Source: Armigeres subalbatus
Lineage: Eukaryota > Arthropoda > Insecta > Diptera > Culicidae
Direction of reading: 5' to 3'
Assembly (NCBI RefSeq): GCF_024139115.2
Contig: NW_026942951.1
Coordinates: 16,772 to 80,771, forward strand
Length of the DNA stretch: 64,000 nucleotides
The position numbers and the translations under genes were made by a program. Below the pieces are notes generated by a model. That model had not been told where the DNA came from. It saw only the letters and a list, made by a program, of their open reading frames with translations, and ran no database searches. Shown piece by piece: positions 10,395-22,847 of the stretch (positions are counted from its first letter, which is position 1; each line of letters starts with the position of its first letter).

Positions 10395-11452
10395 TGTACA
10401 TTCTTTATGATCCAAAAAGCATAATTTGACTCTATTTCAACTTTTGACAAGGCCCTGTGCAAAAACACCTTGAACACTTTCAAAAGTATAACTTGAAAAC
10501 AGCATCCGATCGTTTTGAGTGTCTTCAGCAATGTTTTGAGTAATCATTGTATTGAAAATTATTTTGAGCTTTTAGTAAGAATGTCTTCACTTGTCGCCAG
10601 ACGGTTGTACAGTCTAGATTCCACCATAATTGTATCGACAGATACGTGACCTCAACAGTGAGGCCGTCTTCAGTATCTGTTACTTGACTCGACTTGAAAA
10701 AAATCATTATCGGAGAGTGCAAAAACGAAAACAAACCGGCTGGCTCTTACACTTACCCAAAAATCCAGATGGCTGAAACGTGAATTTGGCAGATTGGAAC
10801 ACTAATTCGATATATTCATCTTGATTGGGCTATGTGAGAAAATATACAATGTGAAAAAAATGTTTAAAAGTATTTATAATAACTGTTAAAAATCGATTAC
10901 CTAAAAACGAATTTATCAATATTTTTTATGATTTGCTGTATTTGTAGCAGATAATATATTTAATTTTTGCTATAGTTAATGGAGAAATGATGAACAAAGT
11001 TATTATTTTTTAAATAAAGTTGTTTTTGAAAATGATCCGAAATGTTTTTTTATAACTTTTATCGACTCGATTTTATGAAAGTTTCATTGGAAATCCAAAT
11101 CATCCGTAACATCCATTCTGACTCATAGTGCAAAAATCACATATATTATCTGCTAAAACATATCAAAAAATAAAAATATTGAAAACAGATTTTTGAGAAA
11201 ATCGATTTTAAGACCCTATTTTAATGATTGAACGATTTTCTTTTCACAGTGTATATTTTTCCACATAACTCAATAATTACTAAACCATTGAATTTAAAAC
11301 GATCGGACATGCCATTTTCAAGGTATATATTTTGAAAGTGTTCAAGGTGTTTCTGCTTGGGCCCTTGGCAAAAGTTAGGCTAGAGTCAAAATGTCAAACC
11401 AATGATGCAAATTATGTTTTTTTTTTGAGAACACAAAGAATGTATATACAAG
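10395..11452. mobile_element. Degenerate foldback element, about 0.8 kb plus insertion
   Basis: Left-arm words pair with inverted words on the right: ACACCTTGAACACTTTCAAA (about 10466) with TTTGAAAGTGTTCAAGGTGT (about 11331); GAGAAAATATACAATGTG (about 10836) with CACAGTGTATATTTTTCC (about 11247); GCAGATAATATAT (about 10948) with ATATATTATCTGC (about 11141). The inner pairs centre near 11050, while the outer pair is off-centre because about 255 bp (10570-10825) is inserted in the left arm. A further fragment of the family lies at 36277-36400. No transposase. Confidence 0.65.
10570..10825. mobile_element. Insertion in the left arm of the foldback
   Basis: This interval has no counterpart in the right arm and interrupts the pairing of GTAATTATTGAG-type sequence with the ATGTGRAAAAATATAC block. 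It contains a local inverted pair (CAGATACGTGACC / CAGTATCTG surrounding a GAGGCCGTCTTC word). The family is unknown, and an alternative is a right-arm deletion. Confidence 0.4.
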
Positions 11453-11703
11453 CTAGCAGACCCGACGAACTTCGTGTCGCCTATAATTGATTTGTTACTG
11501 ATAAATTCTCGAGTTATAAAAATTGATGTTTTTTCATTTGTATGGGGCCCCCTTTCAAAGGGGAGGGGTCTCGAACTTCTTAAGACCCTTCCCCGGCCCC
11601 AAAACCCTCCTTCATTTTCAAGCTGATAGGTTCAGTAGTTTCGGAGTCTATAAAGGTTCAGACGAATTAGAAATTAATTTTATGTTTATAGATTTCAGGG
11701 AAA
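11453..11703 (+). repeat. Terminal module repeat, TAGCAGACCCGACGAAC type
   Basis: Starts near GCTAGCAGACCCGACGAACT and runs to ATTTTATGTTTATAGATT. It shares the beginning, the TCTCGAGTTATGCA-type word, the CATTTGTATGGGRSCC block and an A/T-rich TATAGAT end with the copy at 62.37 kb. The I-clade element was inserted into its last bases. Confidence 0.6.
11691..11703 (+). other. 5' target-site duplication of the plus-strand I element
   Basis: GATTTCAGGGAAA here matches GATTTAGGGAAA at 18163-18174 with one base missing. The two copies exactly bracket the element, whose 5' end (CCATTCCGTGCCGATAG) is confirmed by the minus-strand copy ending at 57229. Confidence 0.85.
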
Positions 11704-12043
11704 CCATTCCGTGCCGATAGTTCGAACAGAGCCAGACAGTGTGTGCTGTGTCTCATCGCGGATTGTGTTCGGTAGTGCGAGAATGTATTGTGGTGCTACC
11801 TCACCTACGGATCCAAGGCGATCGCTGTCGGCGAGGAAGTAGCTGCTTCTGGCGACGCCAGTGAAGCGAGCTATTGTTACTGCTGCACTACAGCACAGCA
11901 GGGCAGATAAGTAATTTGTTTATTATTTCTCCCTTTTTGGATTCAGGTGACTGATAGAATAAATAAAATTAGTTTTTTGTGTTTTTTTCTGATTAGCTAT
12001 AGTCTTAATAGTATAACATAAATCATCCTTCCATCTCGGGTGA

Positions 12044-13310
12044 GAATGGAAGCAGAGACTGTGGAGAGTGGGTAGCCCAAAGAGGTGCACTGCACGTTTG
12101 TACCAGTGCACTTCGCCTGGGCCTTGGGTTGTTACTTTCGGAAAGTGAGAGCCCTAGATTTTCTGGGCATAAAACGAGATTTGCGTCGTTTCGAAGCTTA
12201 ATTCAATTCAATCAAAGGAACAACTACATCACCGCACCTACATACCAGGTGGCGAATGAAATTGCTGGCGACAGGGCGTACAATGTTGAATATTTAGTTT
12301 ATGTCCCCTCGCGGAGGTCGAGATGAAGGCGTAATCAACGCAGCGAGCTTGACTTCAGGATGTGCTTGCAGGAAAGGTCCACAAGAAGCCCTCAATCTAC
12401 CGTGGATATTCTGGACTGCAGGAATTGCATTCAGCACCACGGTAGAGGTAAAAGGTTTATTCAAGTCAGGCTCTTCGGGTGACATTCGCCGGTTCGATGC
12501 TTCAAAGTATGTCGATATAGAAATATGATTGTTTCCGGTGCGTCTTTTTGTACCAGGGTATTTATTGTACCAACTGCAAACAATTGGGTCACACTGCCGA
12601 GTTTTGTGACAACAAACCACGTTAGTAAATGCTCAGAAAGACATCAGGAGGAGTTCTGCGCAACAAGCAACATAATGTGTTTTGGTCCTCCCATAGTTTC
12701 AAGAATGCCCGGTGTACAAAAGCGCACCAAAAGTGAAGAAGCGCTCGTTGGTACAGCGCTCAAGCATCGTATGCGAAATGGTTAGCGCAGACACATCCGC
12801 CACGCCACTGCATCGACTGCTATTTCAGCCACCGTTCGTGAAGTGATTATTATGATTCCATATCAATTGATCGAATGGACTCTGACGCAGCCGACATGGA
12901 TGATTCTGCGGAGGTACACGTGCGAAAGAGAAGGAACCGTCTTCCCAGGGATCGCGCCGAAAGAAACAAAAGTCATCCAAGCTTGCCAAAATCTGAAGGT
13001 AATGGGGTTTATTTAAAATCCGAAGCAATCTGTCCACTGCGATCCTGTGTTAAGAGCATTCCCGCATTACCTAAATCCGATGTTTCGAAGAAACATCCGG
13101 CTAGAGAATCAACGAAAAAAAATACAAATTCGACTTCTGAAAATATCCGTCAAGCAGTTTATTCCTTTAAGGACCTTGTGGACCGTTTTTGAATTTTCAA
13201 TATTCCGAATTCATTAAGGCCAATCATTGACCTCTTTATACCAACAGTAGAAAGTTATCTGAAGCAATTGACTGTTTCATGGCCCTTCTTGCAGAAATTG
13301 TACTTTCGAT
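12044..13310 (+). pseudogene. I-clade ORF1 (gag-like nucleic-acid binding protein), broken
   Basis: The intact parent would be an RNA-binding protein that packages element RNA. Frameshifts cut it into short frames. Recognisable pieces in order are an N-terminal region matching the minus copy (ITAPTYQVANEIAGDRAYNV), a CCHC zinc knuckle CTNCKQLGHTAEFC (12567-12608), a Ser/Thr-rich segment and a C-terminal basic region with KSDVSKKHPA. The same ATG context as in the minus copy supports the start near 12044. Confidence 0.85.
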
Positions 13311-15247
13311 GGATAATACGGCCCCACAAGAACAATCACTGTGCTGCAGTGTATTGTCATCAGTCTAAAAATAAATTAGACGTGTTCAAGTTTTTGATTC
13401 GCAATTCCGTTGTGATATTTTCACTCTGTGAAACTGGCGTTTCTTCTGAAGATGAAATCAACTTCACGATTTTAACATTATTCGCCAAGATCAGGATGAT
13501 CATTATGGTGGCGTTCTTTTGGGGATCAAAAATGCTACTCCTTCTACAAATTCCCATTCCGACTGTTCGGCAGAAATCGTCGCATGCCAAGTAAATGAAG
13601 AATAAAGACCTTTGCATAGCTTCAGTGTACATTCTCCAAATGCCTCTATTAATCGTCGACATTTTTGGAGCGAGTCTCCTCTATCATCTCCTGTATTGAT
13701 ATTGGGTGATATGAACGCACATGGTATTGGATGGGGCGAAACGTATGACGATTATAGCCTATTTTCTATGATTTGTGTGACGATTTCAATTTGAATATTT
13801 TGAACACTGGAAGTAACTCGAATAGGACCAAATGGTCAACAAAGCCGTATTGATCTGTCTTTATGTTCAAATTCACTATCATTAGATTGCACGTGGAAGG
13901 TAATTCAAGATCCCCATGGTAGTGATCATATGCCGATAGTTTCCACAATTAAAAGTAGCTATCAATCAAAGCCAGTTAATGTTCCTTTCGACCTCACGAA
14001 AAACGGCTGTAAAATTCATCGGCGGTAAAAATTGGTATAGAATCAGCTGATACTCTTCCACCTTTGGATGAATATCGATTCTTACTGAGTTGATTCAAAA
14101 AGCGCACTGAAGCTCAGAACGACGCGTTCAAGTGCATCTGTCATAGAGAACCAGACTCTGGATGGGATGATGAATGTACTAAGTTGTATTCTGAAGAATC
14201 TGATGCCTTCAAGGCCTTTCGTAAACACGGAAGGTCGAGCTTTGAAGAGTATTTGAGGCTCGAAGAAAGCTCAAAAATCTTCAAAGGCAAAAAACGTAGC
14301 TACTGGCGACGTTTTGTCGAGGACTATCCGAGAAACCTCAATGACAACACTTGGAAAACGGCTCGCAACATGCGGAACCGCATTTCCACCAACGAGTGAA
14401 GAATACTCCAATCGATGGATATTCAATTCGCAAAAAAGGTCTGTCAGATTCCGTACCAGCAGAACCGCTATTTCGAGAATCAGTCACTGATCCGGTTCTT
14501 TGGTGGGCCATTCTCAATGCTGGAACTTTCTATGTCTCTTCTTTCATCGAATAACTCTGCTCCGGGATGCGATAACATCAAATTCAATCTTCTTAAAAAC
14601 CTCCCAGATATCGCAAAAGACGATTACTGACCTGTACAACTGTTTCCAGGTACAACATGTATCCACCTGAATGGCGACAGGTGAAAGTATGCTATTCAAA
14701 AGCCTGGAAACCAGCGTCTATATACAATTCCTACCGACCGATTGCCGCTTCATGCATGAGAAAATTAGTTGGAAAAAATGATCCTTTCAAGAAGTCGACC
14801 ATTGGTTCGAAAAATGCATCTCTCAAATACTCAGTTTGGATTTAGAAGGAAAGGAACAAACGATTGTCTGCGTTGCTTCTTCAGATATACACTGGCCTTT
14901 GCGCAGGCAATTGGCTTCAGTATTCTTGGATATTAAGGGCGCTTTTGATTCAGTTTCCATAAAGTGACTGTCAGACAATCTGCACAGTAGTGGATTACCG
15001 TTATTTTGAATAATTTCTTGTACAATTTGTTGTCAGAAAAACAAATGAATTACACTCGCACTCTGACAACTTCCAGAAATAGCTACATAGGCCTTCCCCA
15101 GGCTCATGTTTAAGTCCTACTTTATAATTTCTATGTTAAAGATATTGACAATTGTTTGGAAGGACAATGCACGCTCAGACAACTTGCAGATGATGCCGTG
15201 GTCTCTAAGAGGTCCAGTGCAGCTGTCTTGCAAGGACCATTACAAAT

Positions 15248-15255
15248 ACCCTGAT
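15248..15255 (+). other. Left flank of the hAT-type insertion (imperfect 8-bp duplication)
   Basis: ACCCTGAT here versus CCTAGATA after the element at 16268-16275. The uninterrupted I-element copy reads ...GTACCTTAGATAATCTG (minus strand, about 53471-53490), so both flanks derive from one site but have diverged. Confidence 0.5.
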
Positions 15256-16267
15256 CATGGGTTTTCCCAAACTGTGGGTCGCGACCCCAGGGGTGTTAGG
15301 CTGATCAATGTGGGTCGCGAAAGACTAAACTTGATTTATAACTGTCATATTTAGTCTCACAAATCTACTACCAGCTTTAGATAACGATCTAAATATGATT
15401 CGATTCTTCGAGGGAACATTATAACTGACGAGGTCATTTGTCTTCTTTTATTATTTTGGAAATGCAAATAGAATAAAATTTCAATACTGTCACATCTAAT
15501 CAGCCAATCCAGAAATAATTGAATCAAATCAAATCCATCTAGAATCCATCACATCCAACCCAAGTTTAATTCATATCCAAATCAATCATGATATAAATTC
15601 AAATCCAATTCAATTTCAAATCAATTTAAATCAACCCAAGTTAAATCAATCAAAATACAATCAAATCTATTTCAAATCAATCATAAAAAATCCAATCCAA
15701 ATTTAGAGTTCGTAAATTGAATCAAAATCTAATTCAAATCATATCCAAAAATCCAAAATCTAATTCAATTTTAAAGACCAGTAAAGAATCTAATTCAAAT
15801 CCAATCTAAATCAAATCCAAATCTAATTGAATCCGATCATGAATCCAATAAAAATTCGATCAATTCAATCTAAATACAATCAAAATCATATCCAAAATCT
15901 AATTCAATCCAGATCAAATCTAAATTAATTTCCAAATCCAATTAAAATACAATCTAATTCATCCAATGCAATCCAATCAAAATCCAATCATCAATTCAAA
16001 ATCAACCGGTACCCTCTCAATGGAAAACTAAAGTCTGATGACCAAGGCAAAATCAAATTCCATCAATCCAATCGAGTTCCACATCAATTCAAAAACAGAA
16101 ATACAATGATGGTTGAAGCAACATTATTATATTGGTCAAATCTACGCATAACTCATTTTATCAAATTTATACCATTTCACTTTTATCCAACCCATTTGTA
16201 CTGGTGGTTTAGACTAATTGGGATTCTGCTAGGTGGGTCTGCCTCCAAAAAGGTTTGAGGACCTCTG
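15256..16267. mobile_element. Non-autonomous hAT-type element, 1.0 kb, with AATCC-rich interior
   Basis: The left end reads CATGGGTTTTCCCAAACTGT followed by GGGTCGCGACCCC; the right end, inverted, reads CAGAGGTCCTCAAACCTTTT followed by TGGAGGCAGACCC. CAGNGGTTCTCAAAC-type ends with a TGGGTCGCGACCCC subterminal word are typical of hAT (Charlie/SPIN-like) elements, and an 8-bp target duplication is consistent with the flanks. The interior (15480-16090) is a long run of AATCCAATC/AAATC words with no coding capacity. Confidence 0.7.
15480..16095. repeat. AATCCAATTCAAATC low-complexity array
   Basis: About 600 bp of short, irregular AATCCAATC, AAATCTAATTC and TCAAATCC words inside the hAT-type element, probably expanded after or before capture by it. 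Confidence 0.8.
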
Positions 16268-18162
16268 CCTAGATAATCTGACTGTTTGGCCAGACATTGG
16301 GATCGAGTTTTCACCGCAAAAACTCAGTTGGTTGTGTTTACTGAAGCGATCCTGCTCAACTGAAACTAAGCTGTTGAATGATGACATCAACCAATCTTTA
16401 TCTTCTAAATACCTTGGGGTCGTGTTGATTCCAAATGTCCTGGAAATCACATTGAGTATTTGATACAAAATGACGGAAAAGGATCAATTTTCACGTTCTA
16501 TCTCCGAACATGGTGGGTGCTCACCCGAGACCTCATCAAACTCTATAGAACGACTATTCTCTCTGTTTTAGAGTATGCCTTCTGCTTCCTCTCAGCAGCT
16601 GATTGCCACCTGATCAAATTGAACGAATTCAGATCGTTGTTTGCGTATTGCCCTTGGCTGATGCATTCAACGCATAACATGAGCCTGGAGGTGCTTGCTG
16701 AGTCACCTCTTTAAAGCACCGTTACTGGGCTCTCATTAAAATACTATCAAATGTGGACAAGTAACACTTGTCTTAATAACTTGATAATATGCTTGAACTG
16801 TCATCGTTCAAGATTCTGAGAGTTTATCTCAACTATATCATCAGATCTTTGTCTTCCTGTTATAATCCCCTCGAGTTCACTTCACCAACGACAGTTCTCA
16901 ATTGAATAGATCTGTCCATGAAACATGCTATTAAGGAATACCAGATCATCTTCGAAATCTATTCCTCCTTTTTCTGAAAAATATGAACATGTCAATTGCA
17001 ACAACAGATATTTCGCATGTGTTCTCGCATTAACGGATCCACTGGCTTCGGTGTTTTCAATGTAACTTCAACCACCTTCCAAAACTTCAGGAACCGTGTT
17101 CGTTTATGTTGCTGAGCTGGCAAATTAACTTCGCTTTGGGGATAATTTCATCAGCCTGTAGACCATTATTTCATCTTCTCGGATAGTCTTAGTTCTATCG
17201 AGGCACTCCGGTCGATGAAACCTGTTAAGCAGCATCTTACTATCTTACAAACATAAGAGAGCAGATGCGTGTTTGTCGAAAGATCATTCAAGATTACCTT
17301 TGTTTGGGTCCTTCTCACTGCTCAATCTACGGCAAGAGAAGGCGACTCTTGAAAGGTGGGCGCACAGGAAGGTGAGGTTTATGATAGACAATTCTCGAGC
17401 AACGAGTTTTTCCATTAGTCCGTCAGATACTCTTCAAAGTTGGCAAAAGAATTGGACACACAACGAACTTGGACGGTGGCTATTTTCTATAGTTCCAAAA
17501 GTTTCTGGGCGAGCGTGGTTCAGAGGTGAGACTTAAGTCGAGGCTTCATTCGCGTGATGTCGAGACTTATGTCTAATCATTCACTAAACACCATCTTACA
17601 GAATAAACCTTGTCGATAGCAACTTATGTAGGTGCGAGCCGGTTATGATGACATCGATCACGTAGTTTGGTTCTGCTCGAAAACGACGTCTCCAGAGAGC
17701 AATTATTGATACCCTAGTGGCCGAGGTAAACAACCCTTCAGGGAAGTTCGAGGTGTTTGGGAGATCGTGATGGTCTATGTCAGCCATTTATAGTTTTTCT
17801 TTGTTCTCTGACAAAATCTAATGTTTTTTTTTCTTTCTTCAAAGTTTTTTTGTTTTAGTCTCTCTTTCTGTCCGTAGAGCAGCGCTCTGCCATCCGGAAG
17901 ATGCTCCCAGTCGAACCATTCTCGAGCACGACGACACCTCGTCCCTGACGCCAAATACCGGATGAGGTGAAATTCCTGAAATTCTGATCCCAAATCCTAC
18001 CCTGTCCATCCTTAAACATTGTAAACTAACCTCGAGTCACCACGAGTACGCTGGCTTATCCCTCTTACTAATGTAAAATAAGATATTGATTGTATATATC
18101 ATCAAGAACATGGCTCGAAAGTGTTATACACGCCTGAGCCTACCAAATAAACGAGTGGAAAA

Positions 18163-18174
18163 GATTTAGGGAAA
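18163..18174 (+). other. 3' target-site duplication of the plus-strand I element
   Basis: GATTTAGGGAAA, the partner of GATTTCAGGGAAA at 11691-11703. It follows a short A-rich tail (GTGGAAAA). Confidence 0.85.
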
Positions 18175-19932
18175 TAAAAAATACATAATGAATCGACCTT
18201 CGATTTCTGAGAAAGTGCTCTTACAAACAAAAGGGTATAACAAAGGGTAACAAGGGTATTTCATCAAGGAACGAATTTCATTCCAGATTGGTTACCTTGG
18301 TTTGATTAAAATTTGAATTTATCGATTAGTTTATGATCGCTACGGAGCTTTTATATAAAGTACAGTACTGCAAACGATAGGTACATTATCGGACCGTTCA
18401 CCTAGAAATAAATTCCCAGTCAATGAATCCATCATAAACATCGCTTGGTCAGGTTGGTGAATGAACCTAATTCAATTAACGGATTGCACTACAATGCAGA
18501 TCGATCGAAAACGATGACTGTCGCGGCATCTGGGGTAAATGGAGGCAAAAGCGCCCACACAATTTCTCTCATTTTCGAAGCCGCCACACCACGCCGGCGA
18601 TGATGCTGATGCCGAAAGCTCTTTCATACGCGTATACAGCATAAATGGATAATTAAAGAGCGGTTCGATGCGTATCGATTAGGTTTTGCAACAGCGGCGA
18701 TTTAATGAAAGGGCACGGATGCCATAATTTGAAGTCGAAGTAATTCCTCGCGTTCGAGCTTAGAGAGTGAAAAAGCGGTGCAAATTAATACGCTAATTTG
18801 TTCGTTGAAAGGGCAATTTGTCGAACCGGAAATCTTTTCGGCTGTGGCAGGGCTGTCAAACCGAAAGTAAAACAATCTCTCGATTCTCACTCCCTCGCCA
18901 TCAGCGGAAAGGGCATACAGCCAAACCGCTTTCTAATTTTCCCCTTAGGAGGATTCTCTTCCATTTTCGCTCCCATACAAATTTTATCGCTCTCAATTTT
19001 TCCCTTAGCGACAATCAATTTTCAGCTTGACAAACCTTGGAAAGAAAAAACATATTGCTCACACACCTACATGAGGGTCTGTGCCGATACCCAACCAGCA
19101 GGCGCAACTAAGGTGTCAAATCATCACACAATTTAATGACACTTAAAAGCCAAAAGGGAAAGGCACTGGTTGCGTCAGCTTGGCTCGTAAAATAGTCGGG
19201 CAAACACGATGTTCTTGGAATATCTAGTCTTGTCGATCCTATATCCTAGACTCCTTGGACTCAGTGCGTTGAAGGCGAAGCTGCCTAGTGCAGGCTATTA
19301 GTGAAAATTGGTTTGTCTAAATGGAGACAAGGTCACTCATTCGGAAAATCAACTCTGTGTATTGTATTGTCGAAGGTTGTTTTATCCTTGGTGGCCGTTT
19401 CACGGACACCACTTACAAGAAATGGATCGTAACTTTGCCTCTCTGTGGGCTTACCAGCGTAGAGGAGGATAATTTCCGTGATTGATAATTCCTTCCTCTT
19501 CCTTATTGCGGCTATGTAATTTGAGTAAGAATCGACATGGTTTTTGCGGTGTTTGCCATAGCTATCAGAAGGCGTTCAATCGTATTTGAGTTAATTGGTG
19601 GGTGAAGATAATGATGCATTATTTATGTACTAAGATGGCGTAGATTACGCAAAGCATTTCAAAGGATTTATTAACCCACATTTACCAAATATAGCTGGCG
19701 TGGCATTGATACCTTACGAATTGTTTTCAGTATGTACCAAAATATCAAAAGAAACTTTTCCGAGATTTTTACGAGATATAAGAATGAACTTCTCATGGCA
19801 GAAGTGAAGACGACAAACTACTAAGTTGTTTGAATAATACCTAAAATAGGTAATAAATGTGAACTTTTTATGCACATATAACCGTGTTTGTTGAGGATTT
19901 GTTTACCAGCTTTCTCAAGAATATCAATGCAC
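18175..19932. other. Unassigned DNA
   Basis: No gene seen. A short open frame at 18798-19136 has no recognisable protein features. No tandem arrays or clear terminal repeats noticed. Confidence 0.4.
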
Positions 19933-20438
19933 CGTCAACTGGGGGAAGATGATCATTTTAAGACAAAATATGCAATAACAATGTGTGTTTACATTTTATC
20001 GAAACAAAAATATTTTCAAAACATGTACTGCTATACGTTGCAATAGTAAACAACTTTGTTTTCTGAAATGCGTTCATTTATTAAAATAAATTAAATTATA
20101 CACTTTTTTTAATAATCTGGTTTGGGGTGAGATTGATCAAGATAGCTTTACTAAATCCATTATGACCTATTAGTCAAAAATACACTAGGCTTTGTATGAA
20201 TTTGAATTTACTTCGTAAAGAAGTATAAGTCAATATTTGAAACGAAAATTGCGTCATTATATGTATCTCTCTTTCTTCACAAAATACATTTCATGATTAT
20301 AATGAAAAACTCGATTTCAACCTGGCGGTACATTAGCAGACGGAGAATGTATGACTACCGTTTCTAAAAATTTAGCACTTTTGATCGGACACATCAAATG
20401 ATCATCTTCACCTCAATGATCATCTTCCCCAGTTGACG
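19933..20438. mobile_element. 506-bp MITE with CGTCAACTGGGG ends
   Basis: The left end CGTCAACTGGGGGAAGATGA is the inverse of the right end (CATCTTCCCCAGTTGACG) over about 24 bases. The interior is AT-rich without coding capacity. The target duplication cannot be fixed with certainty. Confidence 0.75.
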
Positions 20439-20665
20439 TACTATTTTATTGAAGATGAAATAGACATTAAGAATAAAATATCACCAAAATAAAACAGGCA
20501 AAAAATATCAAAACTGATGACTTTCCCTTACATACTATAGAATAGTCTTGATATTGATTAATTAAAGCTGTTGTTATTGCACGCCCTTTACTGAACATGA
20601 GCGACAATTTTAATAGGTTCATCCTCCATCATAATTCGCTCGTTCTCACCCTCCAGTAATACCCA
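20439..20665. other. Unassigned spacer between two MITEs
   Basis: AT-rich, nothing recognised. Confidence 0.4.
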
Positions 20666-20986
20666 CACGGAAGAAAAAATGGTACAAATTGAGTTTTTAA
20701 ACTTGCTTTTGAGTTATTTTTCTCTTCTCTTTCATCCTCTTTGTTGTCAAAAACAAAAGGCAAACAATCAACGACGCCAGTTCAATACGGAAGCCAATTT
20801 TGGGTTTTATTACCTGAGTCAGTGAGTGAATTAACTTAAATTTGGGTCAATAAATTTTCCATTGGGTACTTTTTTAACATGGGAGTAAGGCAAACTTCAT
20901 GACCCTACTTACTCAATTTTGGCTTCCCGTACAGATGTTCGAGGTTGTGAATTAAACTCACTATTGGGTAGTTTATTTCTTCCGTG
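20666..20986. mobile_element. 321-bp MITE with CACGGAAGAA ends
   Basis: CACGGAAGAAAAAAT at the left and ATTTCTTCCGTG at the right are inverted. Further inverted words (ACTCAATTT/AAATTGAGT, GAGTTTA/TAAACTC, and the near-centre GGGT blocks) extend the pairing inward. No coding capacity. Confidence 0.65.
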
Positions 20987-22846
20987 CAGAGGATATGTAA
21001 TAAAATCGCGCCACACAGAGTGCAGCGGATAAACGACAACAGTAAATAATAACAATGCTGAGGAGCGGATCGTGATTTACGGGTTTCAATTAATTCTCGT
21101 TTTGCACCATGCAAATGGGTCTTTTTTTCCGCAGCTACTGCATACGGATGTATAATACTAACCTTACTCCCATCGAGTTCGCACTGTTTTTTTTGTTTGA
21201 TACTATTCAAAATAGATTTGTTCTCGTCTGTTAGGAGACAGGAAATCAGTGGAGACAGTTAAAGTTGATTGGCGCAACGAGTTGTCCTTTGCTGAATAGC
21301 ACTGTGAGCAAACTAGAGCCCCTGTGCTGCACGTGTCACATTGTACAATAGGCCAAGCCGAAAATTAGCTTACCTCAGACTGACTGTAAGCATATGCGTA
21401 TTTAAAGTTTTTGTTTCAGGTGGTTCGAAACGAAATTCCGCGAATTTCATGAGGGTAAAACAAGGCGGAATATGATATCTCTTGATTTCGTTTCGTAAAA
21501 TTACAAAAATTTCGCTAAAAACTAGGCTAACGAGGTAACGAATTCATTGAACTTCAGAAACAAATTTAAGCTTAAACCATAGCTTTATATTGATCAAAAT
21601 TTCGTCTGCGCTGAACAAAATAATAAAGCTAGTTTTCAAAACTTTAGGTTATGCAATTTTTCTATTAACGCTTAACCGCTTAACAACATAGCCCCATTCT
21701 GGTCAGCAAATACGTATGTATGTAGTTTCTTTTTTTATATATATCTTTATTTAAGACTTTCAGCCCAAGGCTGGCTCGTTTCCGGTAGTTTCTTCTATAA
21801 AACGTCTTCAGTGTTCCAAGATCCAAATTAATTTTGTGATATTTATTTGACTGTTGTACTATATGATTGCGGAACCGATCGTCAGCTAGTCTGGGAGAAC
21901 GCGAAGTGAAAAAATCTATCTCGCGTAGAGAAATTTTTTTAACCAGTGTGCAATCGATCGTGTTGATGCTGATCCGCCAGCCAGTGTGGGAGAACGCGAA
22001 ATAGTAAAGCTAATGTCTGCATCAAAGAGCTACAACATTACTTAGTGCGGAATCGATCGTAGAACTTAAACGAAGCACATTGATCTTGCGTTGCGTTGGA
22101 TTGATTTGGAACACATTTTCGTCTTCTTGTTTTCAAAATAACTTCGTTTACAATAAATATTTAGTGGCTTATCAGGGTGGATTCACATGAATTACCTTCT
22201 CAACTACCCAACGATTTCTTTCCGTAGCATCTGGAGATGCAGAGCATTCCTCAGTATCTTATAACAATGAATGTTAAACTAATTTTCCTCTCCTCATCCT
22301 AAATTCGAGCTGAGACGTGATCAGCATCGTTAATGGTCTTGATGGAACTCGACAGTATACAATGAGAATAACTTTTCAGTATCCAAGAAGATTTATTTAA
22401 TTGGTTGAGCTGTACATATTTGCCTGTTCTTAACCAATCATTTTGCACGATATGTAGAGGAACATTGCAGAGTTATGGGCATTTCTGATCTTCGCGTGGA
22501 TTTGCTGAAATAAAATCCAGAACAGGTTGAAGATCATTAAAAGTAGCTGAAATGTCTTTACGTATGATTACACACTCTGACAGCCATACAGCTGTTCTCA
22601 TATACACATATACAAGAGCACATAGACAATAGCTCACACCACGAGCTGATTGTATATACTGACTAGGTCTGTAAAATACAATCTGAAATACACATCTTTG
22701 TGCACAGGTGCACAGAATTCTTCTGGTGAGTAAATAGAGTCGTTTAGTAGATCAGGAAGTCCATGTCTTCTATTATAATGTCTGCCGCCAGTATTACAAG
22801 AGATATCTGGCGTCAGCTCAACTTAATTGCACTGTAGAAGCTCTAT
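20987..22846. other. Unassigned DNA with a short direct duplication
   Basis: No gene seen. A GTCTGGGAGAACGCGAA-type word occurs near 21889 and again as GTGTGGGAGAACGCGAA near 21984, each beside a GATCGATCG/CGATCGT word, so about 95 bp appears duplicated. Near 21745, CTTTATTTAAGACTTTCAGC precedes CCAAGGCTGGCTCG, which looks like dispersed-repeat sequence but lacks partners here. Confidence 0.4.
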
Positions 22847-22847
22847 T

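Larger units (their letters stand above)
13309..17900 (+). pseudogene. I-clade ORF2 (endonuclease, reverse transcriptase, RNase H), broken
   Basis: The N-terminal AP-type endonuclease shows SPVLILGDMNAHGIGWGE (about 13690-13740) and GSDHMPIV (about 13921). The RT block begins near 14415 (SVSNNSAPGCDNIKFNLLKN-like) and keeps the catalytic LADDAVV (15182-15205), but just after it the reading is cut by the nested element at 15256-16267. RT resumes with NLTVWPDIGIEFSPQK and the thumb (16.3-16.7 kb). RNase H remnants include TDPLASVF-type and SDSLSSIEAL-type segments (17.0-17.2 kb), then SDTLQSWQKNWTHNELGRWL. Several internal frameshifts and stops; no activity expected. Confidence 0.85.
11704..18162 (+). 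mobile_element. I-clade non-LTR retrotransposon, plus strand, decayed, split by a hAT-type element
   Basis: A full-span copy: 5' UTR 11704-12043, gag-like ORF1 about 12044-13310, endonuclease/RT/RNase H ORF2 about 13309-17900, 3' UTR to 18162. Without the nested 1-kb element it is about 5.4 kb, normal for the I clade and close to the 5.6 kb of the minus-strand copy at 47038-57229. It carries many frameshifts and small deletions, more than the minus-strand copy, so it looks older. RNase H at the end of ORF2 together with a CCHC gag supports the I clade (mosquito MosquI elements are known members); the exact family is not verified. Confidence 0.9.
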
